23,043 nt of DNA from CAYVDH01 sp964450355 (GTDB lineage: Bacteria > Bacteroidota > Bacteroidia > NS11-12g > UBA955). The translations under genes and the position numbers were made by a program. This document shows positions 1 through 8,876 of the stretch, piece by piece. Under the pieces are notes generated by a model that worked only from the letters and a program-made list of their open reading frames with translations, made no database searches and was not told where the DNA came from. Position 1 is the first letter of the stretch. Every line of letters begins with the position of its first letter. Where the stretch lies: contig CAYVDH010000036.1 of assembly GCA_964450355.1 (NCBI GenBank), positions 1-23,043 on the forward strand, given 5' to 3'.

Positions 1-307
1 CCAAATTATTACCTATATCCATTGTTTTATTCTGTAGGTATTGACTATAAGGAACAGATAAAAACATCATGATGATGGATACGACAATCAAGGTTATTGA
101 ATACATCATAAGTCTAGTTCTGTAAAAAAAATCAATTATAAATGTGATAAAAAAGAAAGCTATACAGAAAATAAGAAAGATAAAAAATTCTATTAAACCA
201 AAAAGATTTGATAAACTTAACATGATCACGTAAATAATACATGGCATTATTAATAATATAAAAACGACAACTTGAATCGCTGTTGGCTTTAGAATTTTGT
301 TCATCAT
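1..307 (-). CDS. Small multi-pass membrane protein, partial (runs off left edge)
   Basis: An open frame on the minus strand begins with two consecutive ATG codons (307-302) and stays open to the window edge, giving about 102 residues with no stop. The product starts MMNKILKPTAIQ and then has three strongly hydrophobic stretches, at about residues 11-30, 40-62 and 68-86, ending in a more polar segment (VPYSQYLQNK). This is the pattern of an integral membrane protein with three or more helices. An antisense-frame ORF of 68 codons at 132-338 overlaps it, but its composition looks like a shadow. The gene lies about 50 bp downstream of the Fic gene on the same strand and may be co-transcribed with it. 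I do not recognise the family. The C-terminus is missing because the window ends. Confidence 0.6.
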   Translation of the reverse strand, partial: MMNKILKPTAIQVVVFILLIMPCIIYVIMLSLSNLFGLIEFFIFLIFCIAFFFITFIIDFFYRTRLMMYSITLIVVSIIMMFLSVPYSQYLQNKTMDIGNNL

Positions 308-356
308 TTATTTGAAATGAATAAGGGCATAATAACACAATTAACTATTCTAAATA

Positions 357-1655
357 CTACAATTTGTATTTATACAATGTTTTTTCAAAAGTTGATGATT
401 TTATAAAATTTTGTTTTTGTTTATTCACTTGTATTTTCTCTAAAAACCCTAACTCTACCAAAGCCCTTAAATCTGCTCTAGCAGTATAATTTGACACGTT
501 GAACGTTGATTCCATTTCTTTAGCATTTAAAATTTTATGTGGGTCGTCTTGTATTGTATTTAAAATTTGCGCCATCCTATCATTTACACCAGGAATTTTC
601 ATAAACTTGACTGCTTTTACAGTTTCTTTCTTTTTTAATTTTATATAAACATTTAATGCATCTATAGCTTTTTCAATCGTTTTGATATGATAGTTAATGA
701 AGTATGTCAAATCATTGTCATCTATTTCTGAATATAAGTAGGCTTTTTCATATTGAGTTTTTGTATCTTTGATAATTCTTGATATGGATAAATATTCAGT
801 TATCCAATATCCTTTATTGAGCATGTACCAATAAAACAAAGCCCTTGCAGTTCTTCCATTTCCATCTGTAAAAGGATGTATCCAACCAATCATAAAATGA
901 ATAATGCTTCCTTTGATTACAGGATGAATAAATTCTTCGGTATCTGCATTAAAAAACAAACAAAGTTCATTTATGAGTGATTTTAGCTCAGATTGAGGTG
1001 GTGGTATGTGAACAACCTCACTATTGGCATGATTTACAACATGCACATCATCGTTTTCCCTGAATTTTCCCTCATCCTTGCTTTCTTCTAATGTATTATT
1101 TGTTACTAGTTTGTGAATGTTCAACATATTCTCTACTGTCAATTCTTCATCTTTAATTTGAACAATGTGTTTCATCGTAATGAAATTATTTAATATCATC
1201 TGCTCAGACTTGTTTTTAGGCCTTCTCTCTTGCTTAATCATTTCTTTAGCCACTTTCCTTGTAGTATTAGCACCTTCCATTTGACTACTTGAAATGGCTT
1301 CTTCCATCAATGAACTAACTGTGAACTTATATTTTTCATTGTCCTCAACACCTATATTAATCAACAATTCACTACCTATTAAAGTATCAAATAAATGTAA
1401 AAACTTTTGAATGTAATCTGTTAAAACAAAACTAAATTTATAAGATTGAAATTTAATTTCTTTTCTTCCGAATGTTCTAAAAAATTTTATTTCACTCCAC
1501 AATTCAACAGGGGAACAATCTTTAGCTTTATATTTTATTTTGTCCCAGTATAAATATTCATTTTGAATTTTTTGCAATTCTCCATTTTTTTGAAGCTTTT
1601 CTATTAGCTTTAATGTTTGTTCTCTCTGAATTATATTTGGAGCTTGTTCAATCAT
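357..1655 (-). CDS. Fic family protein (probable AMP transferase) with C-terminal winged helix
   Basis: The 432-residue protein carries the complete Fic core HPFTDGNGRTAR at residues 260-271, including the catalytic His260 and the anion-binding GNGR loop. Proteins with this full motif usually transfer AMP from ATP to a protein hydroxyl group. An upstream segment SSQMEG (residues 123-128) fits the class II inhibitory helix motif [ST]xxxE[GN], with Glu127 as the likely inhibitory residue, so the enzyme is probably autoinhibited. The stretch HIPPP (216-220) is the usual beta-hairpin flap region. Residues about 345-420 resemble a winged helix-turn-helix (NVSNYTARADLRALVELGFL), a common C-terminal partner of long Fic proteins. 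No antitoxin gene is visible next to it, consistent with intramolecular inhibition. The target protein cannot be told from sequence. A TAnnTTTG promoter lies just upstream. Confidence 0.93.
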   Translation of the reverse strand: MIEQAPNIIQREQTLKLIEKLQKNGELQKIQNEYLYWDKIKYKAKDCSPVELWSEIKFFRTFGRKEIKFQSYKFSFVLTDYIQKFLHLFDTLIGSELLINIGVEDNEKYKFTVSSLMEEAISSSQMEGANTTRKVAKEMIKQERRPKNKSEQMILNNFITMKHIVQIKDEELTVENMLNIHKLVTNNTLEESKDEGKFRENDDVHVVNHANSEVVHIPPPQSELKSLINELCLFFNADTEEFIHPVIKGSIIHFMIGWIHPFTDGNGRTARALFYWYMLNKGYWITEYLSISRIIKDTKTQYEKAYLYSEIDDNDLTYFINYHIKTIEKAIDALNVYIKLKKKETVKAVKFMKIPGVNDRMAQILNTIQDDPHKILNAKEMESTFNVSNYTARADLRALVELGFLEKIQVNKQKQNFIKSSTFEKTLYKYKL

Positions 1656-1679
1656 TCTTTTTTATTCTTAAAAAACATT

Positions 1680-1714
1680 CAAATATATTTAAAAACCGCG
1701 AGATTTTAAACAAA
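1680..1714 (-). promoter_or_regulatory. Candidate Bacteroidota promoter for the Fic gene
   Basis: Read on the minus strand, TTTG (1714-1711) is followed after 23 nt by TATATTTG (1687-1680), an exact match to the -7 element TAnnTTTG. The predicted start of transcription falls about 15-25 nt before the Fic ATG at 1655. The 23-nt spacing is at the upper end of what is usual for the phylum. The -33 element lies in the loop and arm of the upstream terminator hairpin. Confidence 0.45.
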
Positions 1715-1726
1715 TCTCGCGGTTTT
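1692..1726 (-). terminator. Rho-independent terminator of the endonuclease V gene
   Basis: A perfect 15-bp inverted repeat (1692-1706 and 1712-1726, core CCGCGAGA/TCTCGCGG) encloses a 5-nt loop. On the minus strand it is followed by a T run. It sits about 120 nt beyond the stop of the leftward endonuclease V gene and upstream of Fic, so it separates the two transcription units. The GC-rich core stands out in AT-rich surroundings. Confidence 0.85.
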
Positions 1727-1844
1727 AACGAAGTTGTTTATTGAAAAACGATTTAAATAGTTGATAATTAATGTCATAAAACAACCTAATGAACAAATAA
1801 ATAGATTAAAACAATATTCAACATGCATTAAATAAGCCACTTTA

Positions 1845-2360
1845 CTACCTGTCAATGCTCTTTTCTTTGGTCAAAGTATCTAATTTTTTCAATGCTGTTG
1901 GTATTCTATTTTCTCCTCCCATTTGTTGTATCAATTCTGTTGCTGTATCTAAGTCAATTCCTATGGCTGTAATGTATAAAGGATTCTTACTCTTGCCCCT
2001 GATAAGCGCCCTTTTGTTTTTTTCAATTGAGGCAAAATTGGTTTTTGCTACCCCAATGACAGGCACTTTAGATTCTAAACTCTCATACAATCGCCCTCCT
2101 AAACCCAACCTTTCAAAATCATCTAAATAAACAAATCCATCAACTATGATTGCTTCTAATAATTCTAACTTAATTTTTTTTAACAAACTTAAAATGCAAG
2201 GCAACTCTCGTTTATAAAATTCTCCTGAAATGTAATCTTCTACCCCATCTAATGTTTCTGTATAAACTTCAAAAGTTTCTGTTTTTGCCCAACTTTCAAA
2301 AGCTAAACACACTGTTTTTGCTTTGTTGCTTATATAATGGGTATCAAAAGCTAATATCAT
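1845..2360 (-). CDS. nfi: Endonuclease V, divergent short form
   Basis: The product resembles endonuclease V, which cuts DNA or RNA near deaminated adenine (inosine). From the start used here (MILAFD) the three expected metal-binding acids are present: Asp6 in LAFD, Glu52 in YISGEFYKRELP, and Asp74 in IIVDG. The block PVIGVAKTNF is also typical. The start at 2360 is preferred because AFD then falls at the usual N-terminal position; an in-frame ATG at 2393 would add 11 polar residues (MFISKRKDATF). The protein is about 171 residues, shorter than the roughly 220 of the Escherichia coli enzyme. It lacks the conserved HPR segment after VDG, having YLDDFERLGLGG instead. It is the only gene in its transcription unit and ends at the hairpin terminator 1692-1726. 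Family assignment is good, but activity on inosine is inferred. Confidence 0.85.
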   Translation of the reverse strand: MILAFDTHYISNKAKTVCLAFESWAKTETFEVYTETLDGVEDYISGEFYKRELPCILSLLKKIKLELLEAIIVDGFVYLDDFERLGLGGRLYESLESKVPVIGVAKTNFASIEKNKRALIRGKSKNPLYITAIGIDLDTATELIQQMGGENRIPTALKKLDTLTKEKSIDR

Positions 2361-2393
2361 AAAAGTGGCATCTTTTCTTTTTGAAATAAACAA

Positions 2394-2774
2394 CTCAAAA
2401 GAAATAGTAATTCAACTAAAAATTATATTGGTTTAAGAATTTAGATTGTTTATAGTTTTAAACACACTTCGTGCCCTTGAGTCACATCAATATAATTTAA
2501 AAACAAGTTTAATACATTACAAATTAAGCAATTAGAAACGTCTTTTCCAAATTAAAATTTTCATCCCTTTAAAGACAATTGAATGCTTTTTCAAACTCTT
2601 TTTTTTAAATTCTTAGTGTGAAAATTTAAAGAATTAAAATCCCTTTTCTCATGTGGGTAGCAAGCATACAGGATGGTAAAACCTACCTCTAGGTATAACA
2701 GATACTAGCAGAGTATTAATAATGAGTCTAACCCAGTCTTAGTAGAGCTTAGGTGTAACCCTTCCACAAATTTA
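2394..2774. other. Gene-free interval with a less AT-rich, weakly structured block
   Basis: No convincing coding frame was found. Positions 2394-2650 are very AT-rich and featureless. Positions about 2650-2765 are visibly richer in G and C and contain short inverted repeats: GGTAG (2656-2660) with CTACC (2683-2687), and ATACT (2702-2706) with AGTAT (2712-2716) around a 5-nt loop. They also contain a near-direct repeat, TCTAACCC (2727-2734) and TGTAACCC (2754-2761). It does not form a tRNA cloverleaf and has no T-loop sequence. It could be a small RNA, a decayed element or a 3' processing region of the leftward transglycosylase transcript; I cannot decide. Confidence 0.35.
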
Positions 2775-3695
2775 TTATTTTGATTTTATGGTGTCTGTTT
2801 TAATCTGTTTGAGCTCCACTCTTTCATGGTATTCTAAGTAAGCTGCCAATATCAATTGCGAATAATTTTGTGAGGCGGATTGAAAGCTTCCTATACGAGT
2901 GTTCCACAATTGATAAATCAATTCCATGCCTTTTTTCTTAACAGGTATGGCATTTAACGCCTTATAGACATTTCCACTGCCCGCATGGTAACTGTGCATT
3001 ACCAACAATTTAAACCACAAATCTGTTTCATTGAATTCTATTTGATGTAAATTCAACATTTCTTTGGTTTTGGGGATACACACATTCTTTATTAGTTCAC
3101 TAGCCGCATAAGCACTGCGGTTAAAATTGGCTCTCTCATCTACTTTTTTATTGACTTTCAATCCATACATTTTGGCCACACCTTTCATTAATTGAAAAGG
3201 ACCATATGCGCCAACATTCGATTTTTGCAGTTGATTAGGACTTTCTATCAACAAGATGGCTTTAGCATAAAATCCATCTACCCCATTGTCCTCAAATGCT
3301 TGTATCCCTTTTGGTATTTTATCAGCTACTTTTTCAAACAAATAAAAGAAACTTTTACCTGATGTACCTACTACTTTATTTGAATCTGAAATGCCTAACT
3401 TAGATTTTAAACTGTCTGCAAATTTAAGTTTTTGTTCAGGTGATTTTCTTGCCCATGAATCCACGTGATAGACACATAAAATATTCCTGCTCATTTGAAT
3501 ATTTAACAAACAACTATCTTTGCTTAAATTCATGATTTTTCGCCAAAATATCACATTGGGCAATTGATGGTAACCATTTAATATCATGTCGTTTGCGCTG
3601 TGTTTACTTTCTTTTTTGTCAGGATTTAATGTTTCAAACCCAAAGAAAATAAATAAAGGCAAAAACAAAACTATTTTTCTGATCATATTCATCAT
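2775..3695 (-). CDS. Exported lytic transglycosylase (SLT fold)
   Basis: The protein of 306 residues should cleave the MurNAc-GlcNAc bond of peptidoglycan in the periplasm. It has a hydrophobic N-terminal signal region (about residues 5-20). The goose-lysozyme-like SLT motifs appear in order: ILLIESPNQ (147-155, catalytic Glu151), GAYGPFQLM (162-170), SAYAASELI (194-202) and SYHAGSGNV (235-243). The first ATG is chosen because it overlaps the stop of the upstream PorU2-type gene (ATGA, 3695-3692), implying translational coupling. This places a wall-cutting enzyme in the same transcript as a large T9SS protein, so it may open peptidoglycan for assembly or passage of a secretion component. That role is inference; family and catalytic site are clear. 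Confidence 0.87.
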   Translation of the reverse strand: MMNMIRKIVLFLPLFIFFGFETLNPDKKESKHSANDMILNGYHQLPNVIFWRKIMNLSKDSCLLNIQMSRNILCVYHVDSWARKSPEQKLKFADSLKSKLGISDSNKVVGTSGKSFFYLFEKVADKIPKGIQAFEDNGVDGFYAKAILLIESPNQLQKSNVGAYGPFQLMKGVAKMYGLKVNKKVDERANFNRSAYAASELIKNVCIPKTKEMLNLHQIEFNETDLWFKLLVMHSYHAGSGNVYKALNAIPVKKKGMELIYQLWNTRIGSFQSASQNYSQLILAAYLEYHERVELKQIKTDTIKSK

Positions 3696-6600
3696 CTCAA
3701 TAACACTATTTTTCCTGTGTAATTTTTAAACAATTCGTTGTTTGCTTTGTCTTCGTTTAAATCGTTGCTAACATTATCACTTGATATTTGTGTGATTAAT
3801 TTACCATCTTTTTTAATGGTTACTGTGTACAAATACACTCCATTAGACAATCTGTCGCCATATTCATCTGTTCCATCCCATACCACATCGGTGATGTTAT
3901 TTCCTATGGTAATGTTACCCAAATCATCTTTGTTTAATTCTTTTACTACCCTCCCTTGAATGGTCATGATTTTGATGTTGATGTAATCAGGCACTTCGTT
4001 TCCTGTTAATGTAAACACAAAACGCATGTTGCTTGTGAAAGGATTAGGATATGGATAGAAATTAGTAGCTGATTGTTCATTCACCACTTGAAAATTTATT
4101 TGATACTCACGATTACCCGCTTTGTTATCGTTCATGTCATTGGATTGAATTTTTAAAGTATATATACCATCGGCTAAATTTTTAGGCGAAAATTCTGCTT
4201 TAGCAACGTTATTTTTATCGGTTGCAGGGAAAAATTTAACATTGTATGTTGCAAAATCAATGGCTTCAAAGGTGTTGCTATTTGGGCGTTTTAACCATAT
4301 TTTAATTCCACTGGTATCGGTTTGCCAACTGAAAGTATTTTCATCTTTACTGCTAATGACTATGGTAGGATTTGCAGATACTATTTCACCATTGCTAATG
4401 TGTTTGCCATTGATGGTGACATCGAGTAAAGGATTGATTTTATCTTCAATGATTTCGAAATATCTTATTGCTGCATTGTTAGACAATGTTAATTCAGGAA
4501 CTTCGGCTCGGTTGTTGGCATCAAAATTCACTTTCACAAAATAGGCATACCTTCCTCTGAATTTGTGGGTGAAAAAATTTGTATTTACTGTAAAAAATTG
4601 ATTTGGTCTCAAACTGTCTGTATGGACATAAACAGAATCATAAACCGTGTCCTTTGTGTCAATATTAAATACTTTGACAGAATACTTTAAATTTTTAGAA
4701 AATGATTTTTTAGAAAAATTCTCAAATGACAATGCAAATTTAAATTCCTCTCCTTGTTTTAGTGAATCACGCCATACATCGTTTGTTTTTTGTGTAGTTA
4801 ATGTCCCTTCAGGTAATTCAAAACTTGTCACTCTCCAATGTTTAAGTTGTGGCGGGGTGTATGTTTTTATGTCTTCAAATACTCCTTCGAGGTACAAATA
4901 AGGGAACCGCTTAGTATCTACCGAACTTAAATCAAAGGCATCTTTTCTGACGTTGTTAAACAGCACTGTATCTTTACCTGCATTAGACACTCCGTGAACA
5001 TTGATGTAAAAATTATCACTTGAACCATTTTCCATTGCTTTGGTATGGAAATACAAACCTCCAAAGTGATTAGTAGGTCCAATTAATTCTGATTTTACTG
5101 TGCCTTTATTGTATTTGCCAATTAATTCTTTTTGAATTTCCACATAACTTAAATCATTGTTTAAATACCAAACCCCTGTATCTTCTTCTGCCCAACCTGG
5201 CGCCTCACCTTTTCTACCAATCATGGCATAACTTACATGTGGGTCATTAGACATGATTCGTGGCAACCTTGCTCCTAATTTTTCAAACGCAGTAATCACT
5301 TCGGGAGTCCAAGTAGCTTTATTTAAGCCATACCTGGTACATATTCCAACATAAGTTCCATCTGGCAATGAATCCACCCATCGAGGAAATTGTGGATTAC
5401 CAGAAGGGTATCCAATGGTGAAATTGTAATATTTATAAACATTTTCTAAATAATCAGGTTGACCAGTACCAGAATTAAATGTATATGCTGCAGGATTGTA
5501 TATATCTGGCAGCTGCATTTGCTCCAATGTGTTTTTATCAAATGCAACGCATACTATTCCTGAATATGGAGCACCAATGGTGAATGACTGTGCACTATGA
5601 CCTCCTTTTTTTACACCGTAGTTTGGATATGGGTCAAGACGGCAATTGGCATATAAATATTCAGAATTAAGGGAAAAATCAAACTTTCTTTTTAAAGTGT
5701 CCAATAACACTCTGTTCAATTTAGAACTTGGATAAAACTGAGGGAAGTGAGATTGAGACCAACCTTCGTCATTATCAAATATATGAATAAAACTTCTATC
5801 AACCCAAAAACCTCCTGTTTGAGAACTTTGATTAGCCAATCTGGCTCTCCAATAATACACAATGCTGTCTCTGGTTCCTAATAATTTGGTTTTATATGAT
5901 TTTAATTGACCAACAATGTTACCTACCAATTGTGTTTTTTTCCAAGGACTATTAAACAAATGTGAAGTATCTATTTCAAATTCAAATTGGTTGTTGGTTT
6001 CAAAAATATTCAAAGCTTGTGCTACCAAATTAACAGTATCATTATTTAACCTTGAAACGATGTCATAGCGTTTGGGATATATTAAATTGATGCCATTGCC
6101 TGGAATGAATCCATTGTATGTCCCCGTATTATTTGCGTAATAGGACTCGTCAGTTTTTTGATCGTAATTGACATGAACAAAAAATTTATTGTCGCCCGAT
6201 GTCGCTACGTCTTTAGATTTGATGTAACAAAATACTGTATCACGGTATTTTACGCCCTTTGTTCTGAATGTGTAAGTCACATTTAAAAAATTATTGGGAT
6301 ATGTTCTATCAATTTTAATGTTAAAGGAATCTGTCACATATTTCCCATAATTTTCTATGATAACAGCTAATGCAAACGAATCGCTGATGGATGTCAAATT
6401 TTTAGGATATAAGAAAAAAGAGCTGTTATTGATTGCATAATCTGGTTTTAAAGGCTGATACATTTTGATGGATGGGTCACCTTGCAAAAACAAGATACGA
6501 GTATGAATCTTTTTTAATTCGTCATTTAAACTTGGTTGTGTATTAAACAACATGTCTTTAACAGCATCGCCCACAGTGTAATCGTTGGTGTAATTTTTTA

Positions 6601-8830
6601 CAAAAGTCAATCTATAAAACTCATTCATTTGACTGTAAACATGGTTTAACTCTGTTAAACTGGTTTGGCCAATAAATGCTACTCCCCCTTTTCTATTTGA
6701 TTTCAATGAATTTTCAGAAGGCAGTTTTGAGTTTACAGGAGGATATAAACATGGATTTCCAGTGCTGCATCCATTAAAATAATAGATAGGGTATCTTGGG
6801 AAATTATTGTACTCAGAAGTATCTCCTAAATCAATATCACTTACAGTAGAGCTAGCATGACCAAGAAAAGTCACCAATTGCTTTCCTGAGTTGACATGAT
6901 CTATGGCTTTTTGTTTTAAGAAAGGTTCATTAACCCCTGATGCAGACTTAGAATACGTTGTAACATAGCCTCCAAATGGAGCTCCAGTAACATGTCCAGC
7001 TATGGCATTTAAACGGTTTCTTATATCTTTGGCTTGGTTTCCTTCGCTACCGCCACCTAAATGTAAAACTTCTTTTTTCCATAAAGCATCGGCATTGTTT
7101 TCCATGTCAATTAATTTTTGAGTGTAAATGCCTAATTGAATAGGTTTGTCAATGGTTAAACGACCTATGGCAATTGCTGGAGCTACACCCGAACCATTAA
7201 TTCCAGAGGCAAACATATTATCAGAAGGGGGAACTCCAAGTGTTGGAACCATGTTTAAATGTTCAACTGCATTCAATCTCATTTGATCATTTTGAATTCC
7301 ACGACCTACGATGAATAAATGTTTAAGAGTAGTATCCCCATTTTCTAATAAAAATTTCAAATACCTTCTTATGGCAATTGGGTGTGCAACTCCGTAAGAG
7401 AAATTATTGTACAATTGCTGAACTGTAACCAGGTTAGCGGTGGTATAAGATTGTTTATATTGCAAATATTTTCCTGTGTATTCACCTACAAATGAGTTGT
7501 TAGTTAACAATGTCACTTTAAATCTATTTTTGTTGTTATTAGGATTGAATTTTAACAATTCTTTATCCAAAACCACATCACTCATGGCTGGTTCTATGAA
7601 TTTATCGGAAAGTACTACCACATCCATACTGTCTGCAAGGTAACAATCAGTCATGTTGGTAGAAGATGGTAAAAAGAATCTCACTTTATTCCCAGCAATT
7701 TTTTCAGCTCTTATTCGCTTGCCTGAACTTAAATCATATACAATGGGTTTGTTTTTGCTAGCAGGGTAATTTTCCCATTCAATGTGCCTGTTTGTATTGG
7801 AAGATTCAACTGAAAAATGTTCTGTGGATTTAAAATCAAGATTAAATAATTTAGGGTATTGAAATTTGATTTCTGAGACGGCATGAGCTTGATAAGGGAC
7901 ATTGTTTATGAATTTTGCTTCAATATTTAAATACGAATTGTCTGCACCCATATCGGTTCTTGACAAATTATGCGTTTTTCTGATGATTGAATACCCATTG
8001 AATGAAGTATCAAATAGTTGATTGAAACTGGCATTGGTAGAACCTATTCCAACTGAAATGCGGTGATCTATGTTGTAAAATCTATTGTCGTTTAACCCTA
8101 CTAAAGTGTAACTTAATTTTGGTGCAGGCCCATTCGTGCTTAAAAACTTATGATTTAAGGTTTCTATTCTTTGAAAAACTCCTGAGTTCAATCCTATACC
8201 AAATGGAGTGCTACACACTCCCTCTGCTTGAACATACTCTGGATTCTTGGATTCATCTGTGCCAATTAAAAATGAACGCCCTTCGTTGTAATGGTTGTAA
8301 AAATTATAGATTTGCTCACTTAAACAGTAGGTTAATGCAGGTATTGAACTGTAATCATTGAATGAAAACGTAGTCATTCTCAAACCATTGTTTGGAGAAG
8401 CATTGGATAAAAAGGTGAGGAAATATGCCGATGAATCGGAATATAAACTCAAACTTGATTGAGGTTGATCGCTGGGGTTAGAATACAATTCTTTATCCAA
8501 GCTACCATCGTTAGGCATTCCATAAAATTCAATAAAATCATTGATATTGAATATTCCATCGGCTTCACCAGAAACATAGATTGGAATTTCAACTCCATTG
8601 TGAAACATTTGAAATTTTCTGGGATTAACAGATGATAAATCATTAAAACCCATTTCTATGGCAGGCTGAACTAAAGCATTGTAATAAACTCTGAAAACCC
8701 CCTTTTTTACTACTTTAATTTTAAAGTATTTTTGATTGTAGTTTATCCACTCATTTCCGTAGGGTTGAGCAATAAGTTGGATGGTAAGAATACTAAAGAA
8801 AACTAAAAAAACTGTTTTATAAAATTTCAT
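3692..8830 (-). CDS. porU2: PorU2-type putative T9SS sortase, gingipain (C25) fold
   Basis: This 1712-residue protein begins with a signal peptide (cleavage near IAQP, residues 20-23) and an N-terminal segment common to PorU-like proteins (EWINYNQKYFKIKV). A C25 cysteine-protease domain spans roughly residues 430-795. The catalytic pair is intact, His658 in TFLGHASS and Cys688 in YYFNGCSTG, and the domain ends with the usual LQGDPSIKMY. A long region of beta-rich modules follows. The C-terminus (about 1608-1690) is a T9SS type A sorting domain with YPYPNPF, a WDGTDEYGDRLSNGVY core and YLYTV. PorU is the protease that removes this signal from T9SS cargo and attaches cargo to the surface; the longer PorU2 class is thought to be related but is less studied. 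A PorV2-like gene lies nearby. It is first in a unit with the transglycosylase. Confidence 0.9.
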   Translation of the reverse strand: MKFYKTVFLVFFSILTIQLIAQPYGNEWINYNQKYFKIKVVKKGVFRVYYNALVQPAIEMGFNDLSSVNPRKFQMFHNGVEIPIYVSGEADGIFNINDFIEFYGMPNDGSLDKELYSNPSDQPQSSLSLYSDSSAYFLTFLSNASPNNGLRMTTFSFNDYSSIPALTYCLSEQIYNFYNHYNEGRSFLIGTDESKNPEYVQAEGVCSTPFGIGLNSGVFQRIETLNHKFLSTNGPAPKLSYTLVGLNDNRFYNIDHRISVGIGSTNASFNQLFDTSFNGYSIIRKTHNLSRTDMGADNSYLNIEAKFINNVPYQAHAVSEIKFQYPKLFNLDFKSTEHFSVESSNTNRHIEWENYPASKNKPIVYDLSSGKRIRAEKIAGNKVRFFLPSSTNMTDCYLADSMDVVVLSDKFIEPAMSDVVLDKELLKFNPNNNKNRFKVTLLTNNSFVGEYTGKYLQYKQSYTTANLVTVQQLYNNFSYGVAHPIAIRRYLKFLLENGDTTLKHLFIVGRGIQNDQMRLNAVEHLNMVPTLGVPPSDNMFASGINGSGVAPAIAIGRLTIDKPIQLGIYTQKLIDMENNADALWKKEVLHLGGGSEGNQAKDIRNRLNAIAGHVTGAPFGGYVTTYSKSASGVNEPFLKQKAIDHVNSGKQLVTFLGHASSTVSDIDLGDTSEYNNFPRYPIYYFNGCSTGNPCLYPPVNSKLPSENSLKSNRKGGVAFIGQTSLTELNHVYSQMNEFYRLTFVKNYTNDYTVGDAVKDMLFNTQPSLNDELKKIHTRILFLQGDPSIKMYQPLKPDYAINNSSFFLYPKNLTSISDSFALAVIIENYGKYVTDSFNIKIDRTYPNNFLNVTYTFRTKGVKYRDTVFCYIKSKDVATSGDNKFFVHVNYDQKTDESYYANNTGTYNGFIPGNGINLIYPKRYDIVSRLNNDTVNLVAQALNIFETNNQFEFEIDTSHLFNSPWKKTQLVGNIVGQLKSYKTKLLGTRDSIVYYWRARLANQSSQTGGFWVDRSFIHIFDNDEGWSQSHFPQFYPSSKLNRVLLDTLKRKFDFSLNSEYLYANCRLDPYPNYGVKKGGHSAQSFTIGAPYSGIVCVAFDKNTLEQMQLPDIYNPAAYTFNSGTGQPDYLENVYKYYNFTIGYPSGNPQFPRWVDSLPDGTYVGICTRYGLNKATWTPEVITAFEKLGARLPRIMSNDPHVSYAMIGRKGEAPGWAEEDTGVWYLNNDLSYVEIQKELIGKYNKGTVKSELIGPTNHFGGLYFHTKAMENGSSDNFYINVHGVSNAGKDTVLFNNVRKDAFDLSSVDTKRFPYLYLEGVFEDIKTYTPPQLKHWRVTSFELPEGTLTTQKTNDVWRDSLKQGEEFKFALSFENFSKKSFSKNLKYSVKVFNIDTKDTVYDSVYVHTDSLRPNQFFTVNTNFFTHKFRGRYAYFVKVNFDANNRAEVPELTLSNNAAIRYFEIIEDKINPLLDVTINGKHISNGEIVSANPTIVISSKDENTFSWQTDTSGIKIWLKRPNSNTFEAIDFATYNVKFFPATDKNNVAKAEFSPKNLADGIYTLKIQSNDMNDNKAGNREYQINFQVVNEQSATNFYPYPNPFTSNMRFVFTLTGNEVPDYINIKIMTIQGRVVKELNKDDLGNITIGNNITDVVWDGTDEYGDRLSNGVYLYTVTIKKDGKLITQISSDNVSNDLNEDKANNELFKNYTGKIVLLR

Positions 8831-8847
8831 AAAATACGTTTAACGGA

Positions 8848-8855
8848 CAAATTTA
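8848..8855 (-). promoter_or_regulatory. -7 element upstream of the PorU2-type gene
   Basis: TAAATTTG on the minus strand matches TAnnTTTG exactly and lies 17 nt before the ATG at 8830, in the 46-nt divergent gap. The nearest upstream TTG is only 13 nt away, which is too close, so the -33 element is weak or absent. Confidence 0.35.
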
Positions 8856-8876
8856 CATAATATTGTTGCAATTTTT

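Noticed and set aside
132..338. A 68-codon minus-strand frame beginning MLLCPYSF
   Set aside because: It overlaps, in another frame, the longer edge-open membrane-protein frame (307 to 1), which has the more gene-like composition.
2650..2765. A tRNA-like or tmRNA-like element in the intergenic block
   Set aside because: No acceptor stem, T-loop sequence or CCA end could be aligned, and the hairpins are only 5 bp.
3738..4901. Several plus-strand frames of 73-100 codons inside the PorU2-type gene
   Set aside because: They lie opposite a well-supported coding region and show no family motifs; they are antisense shadows.
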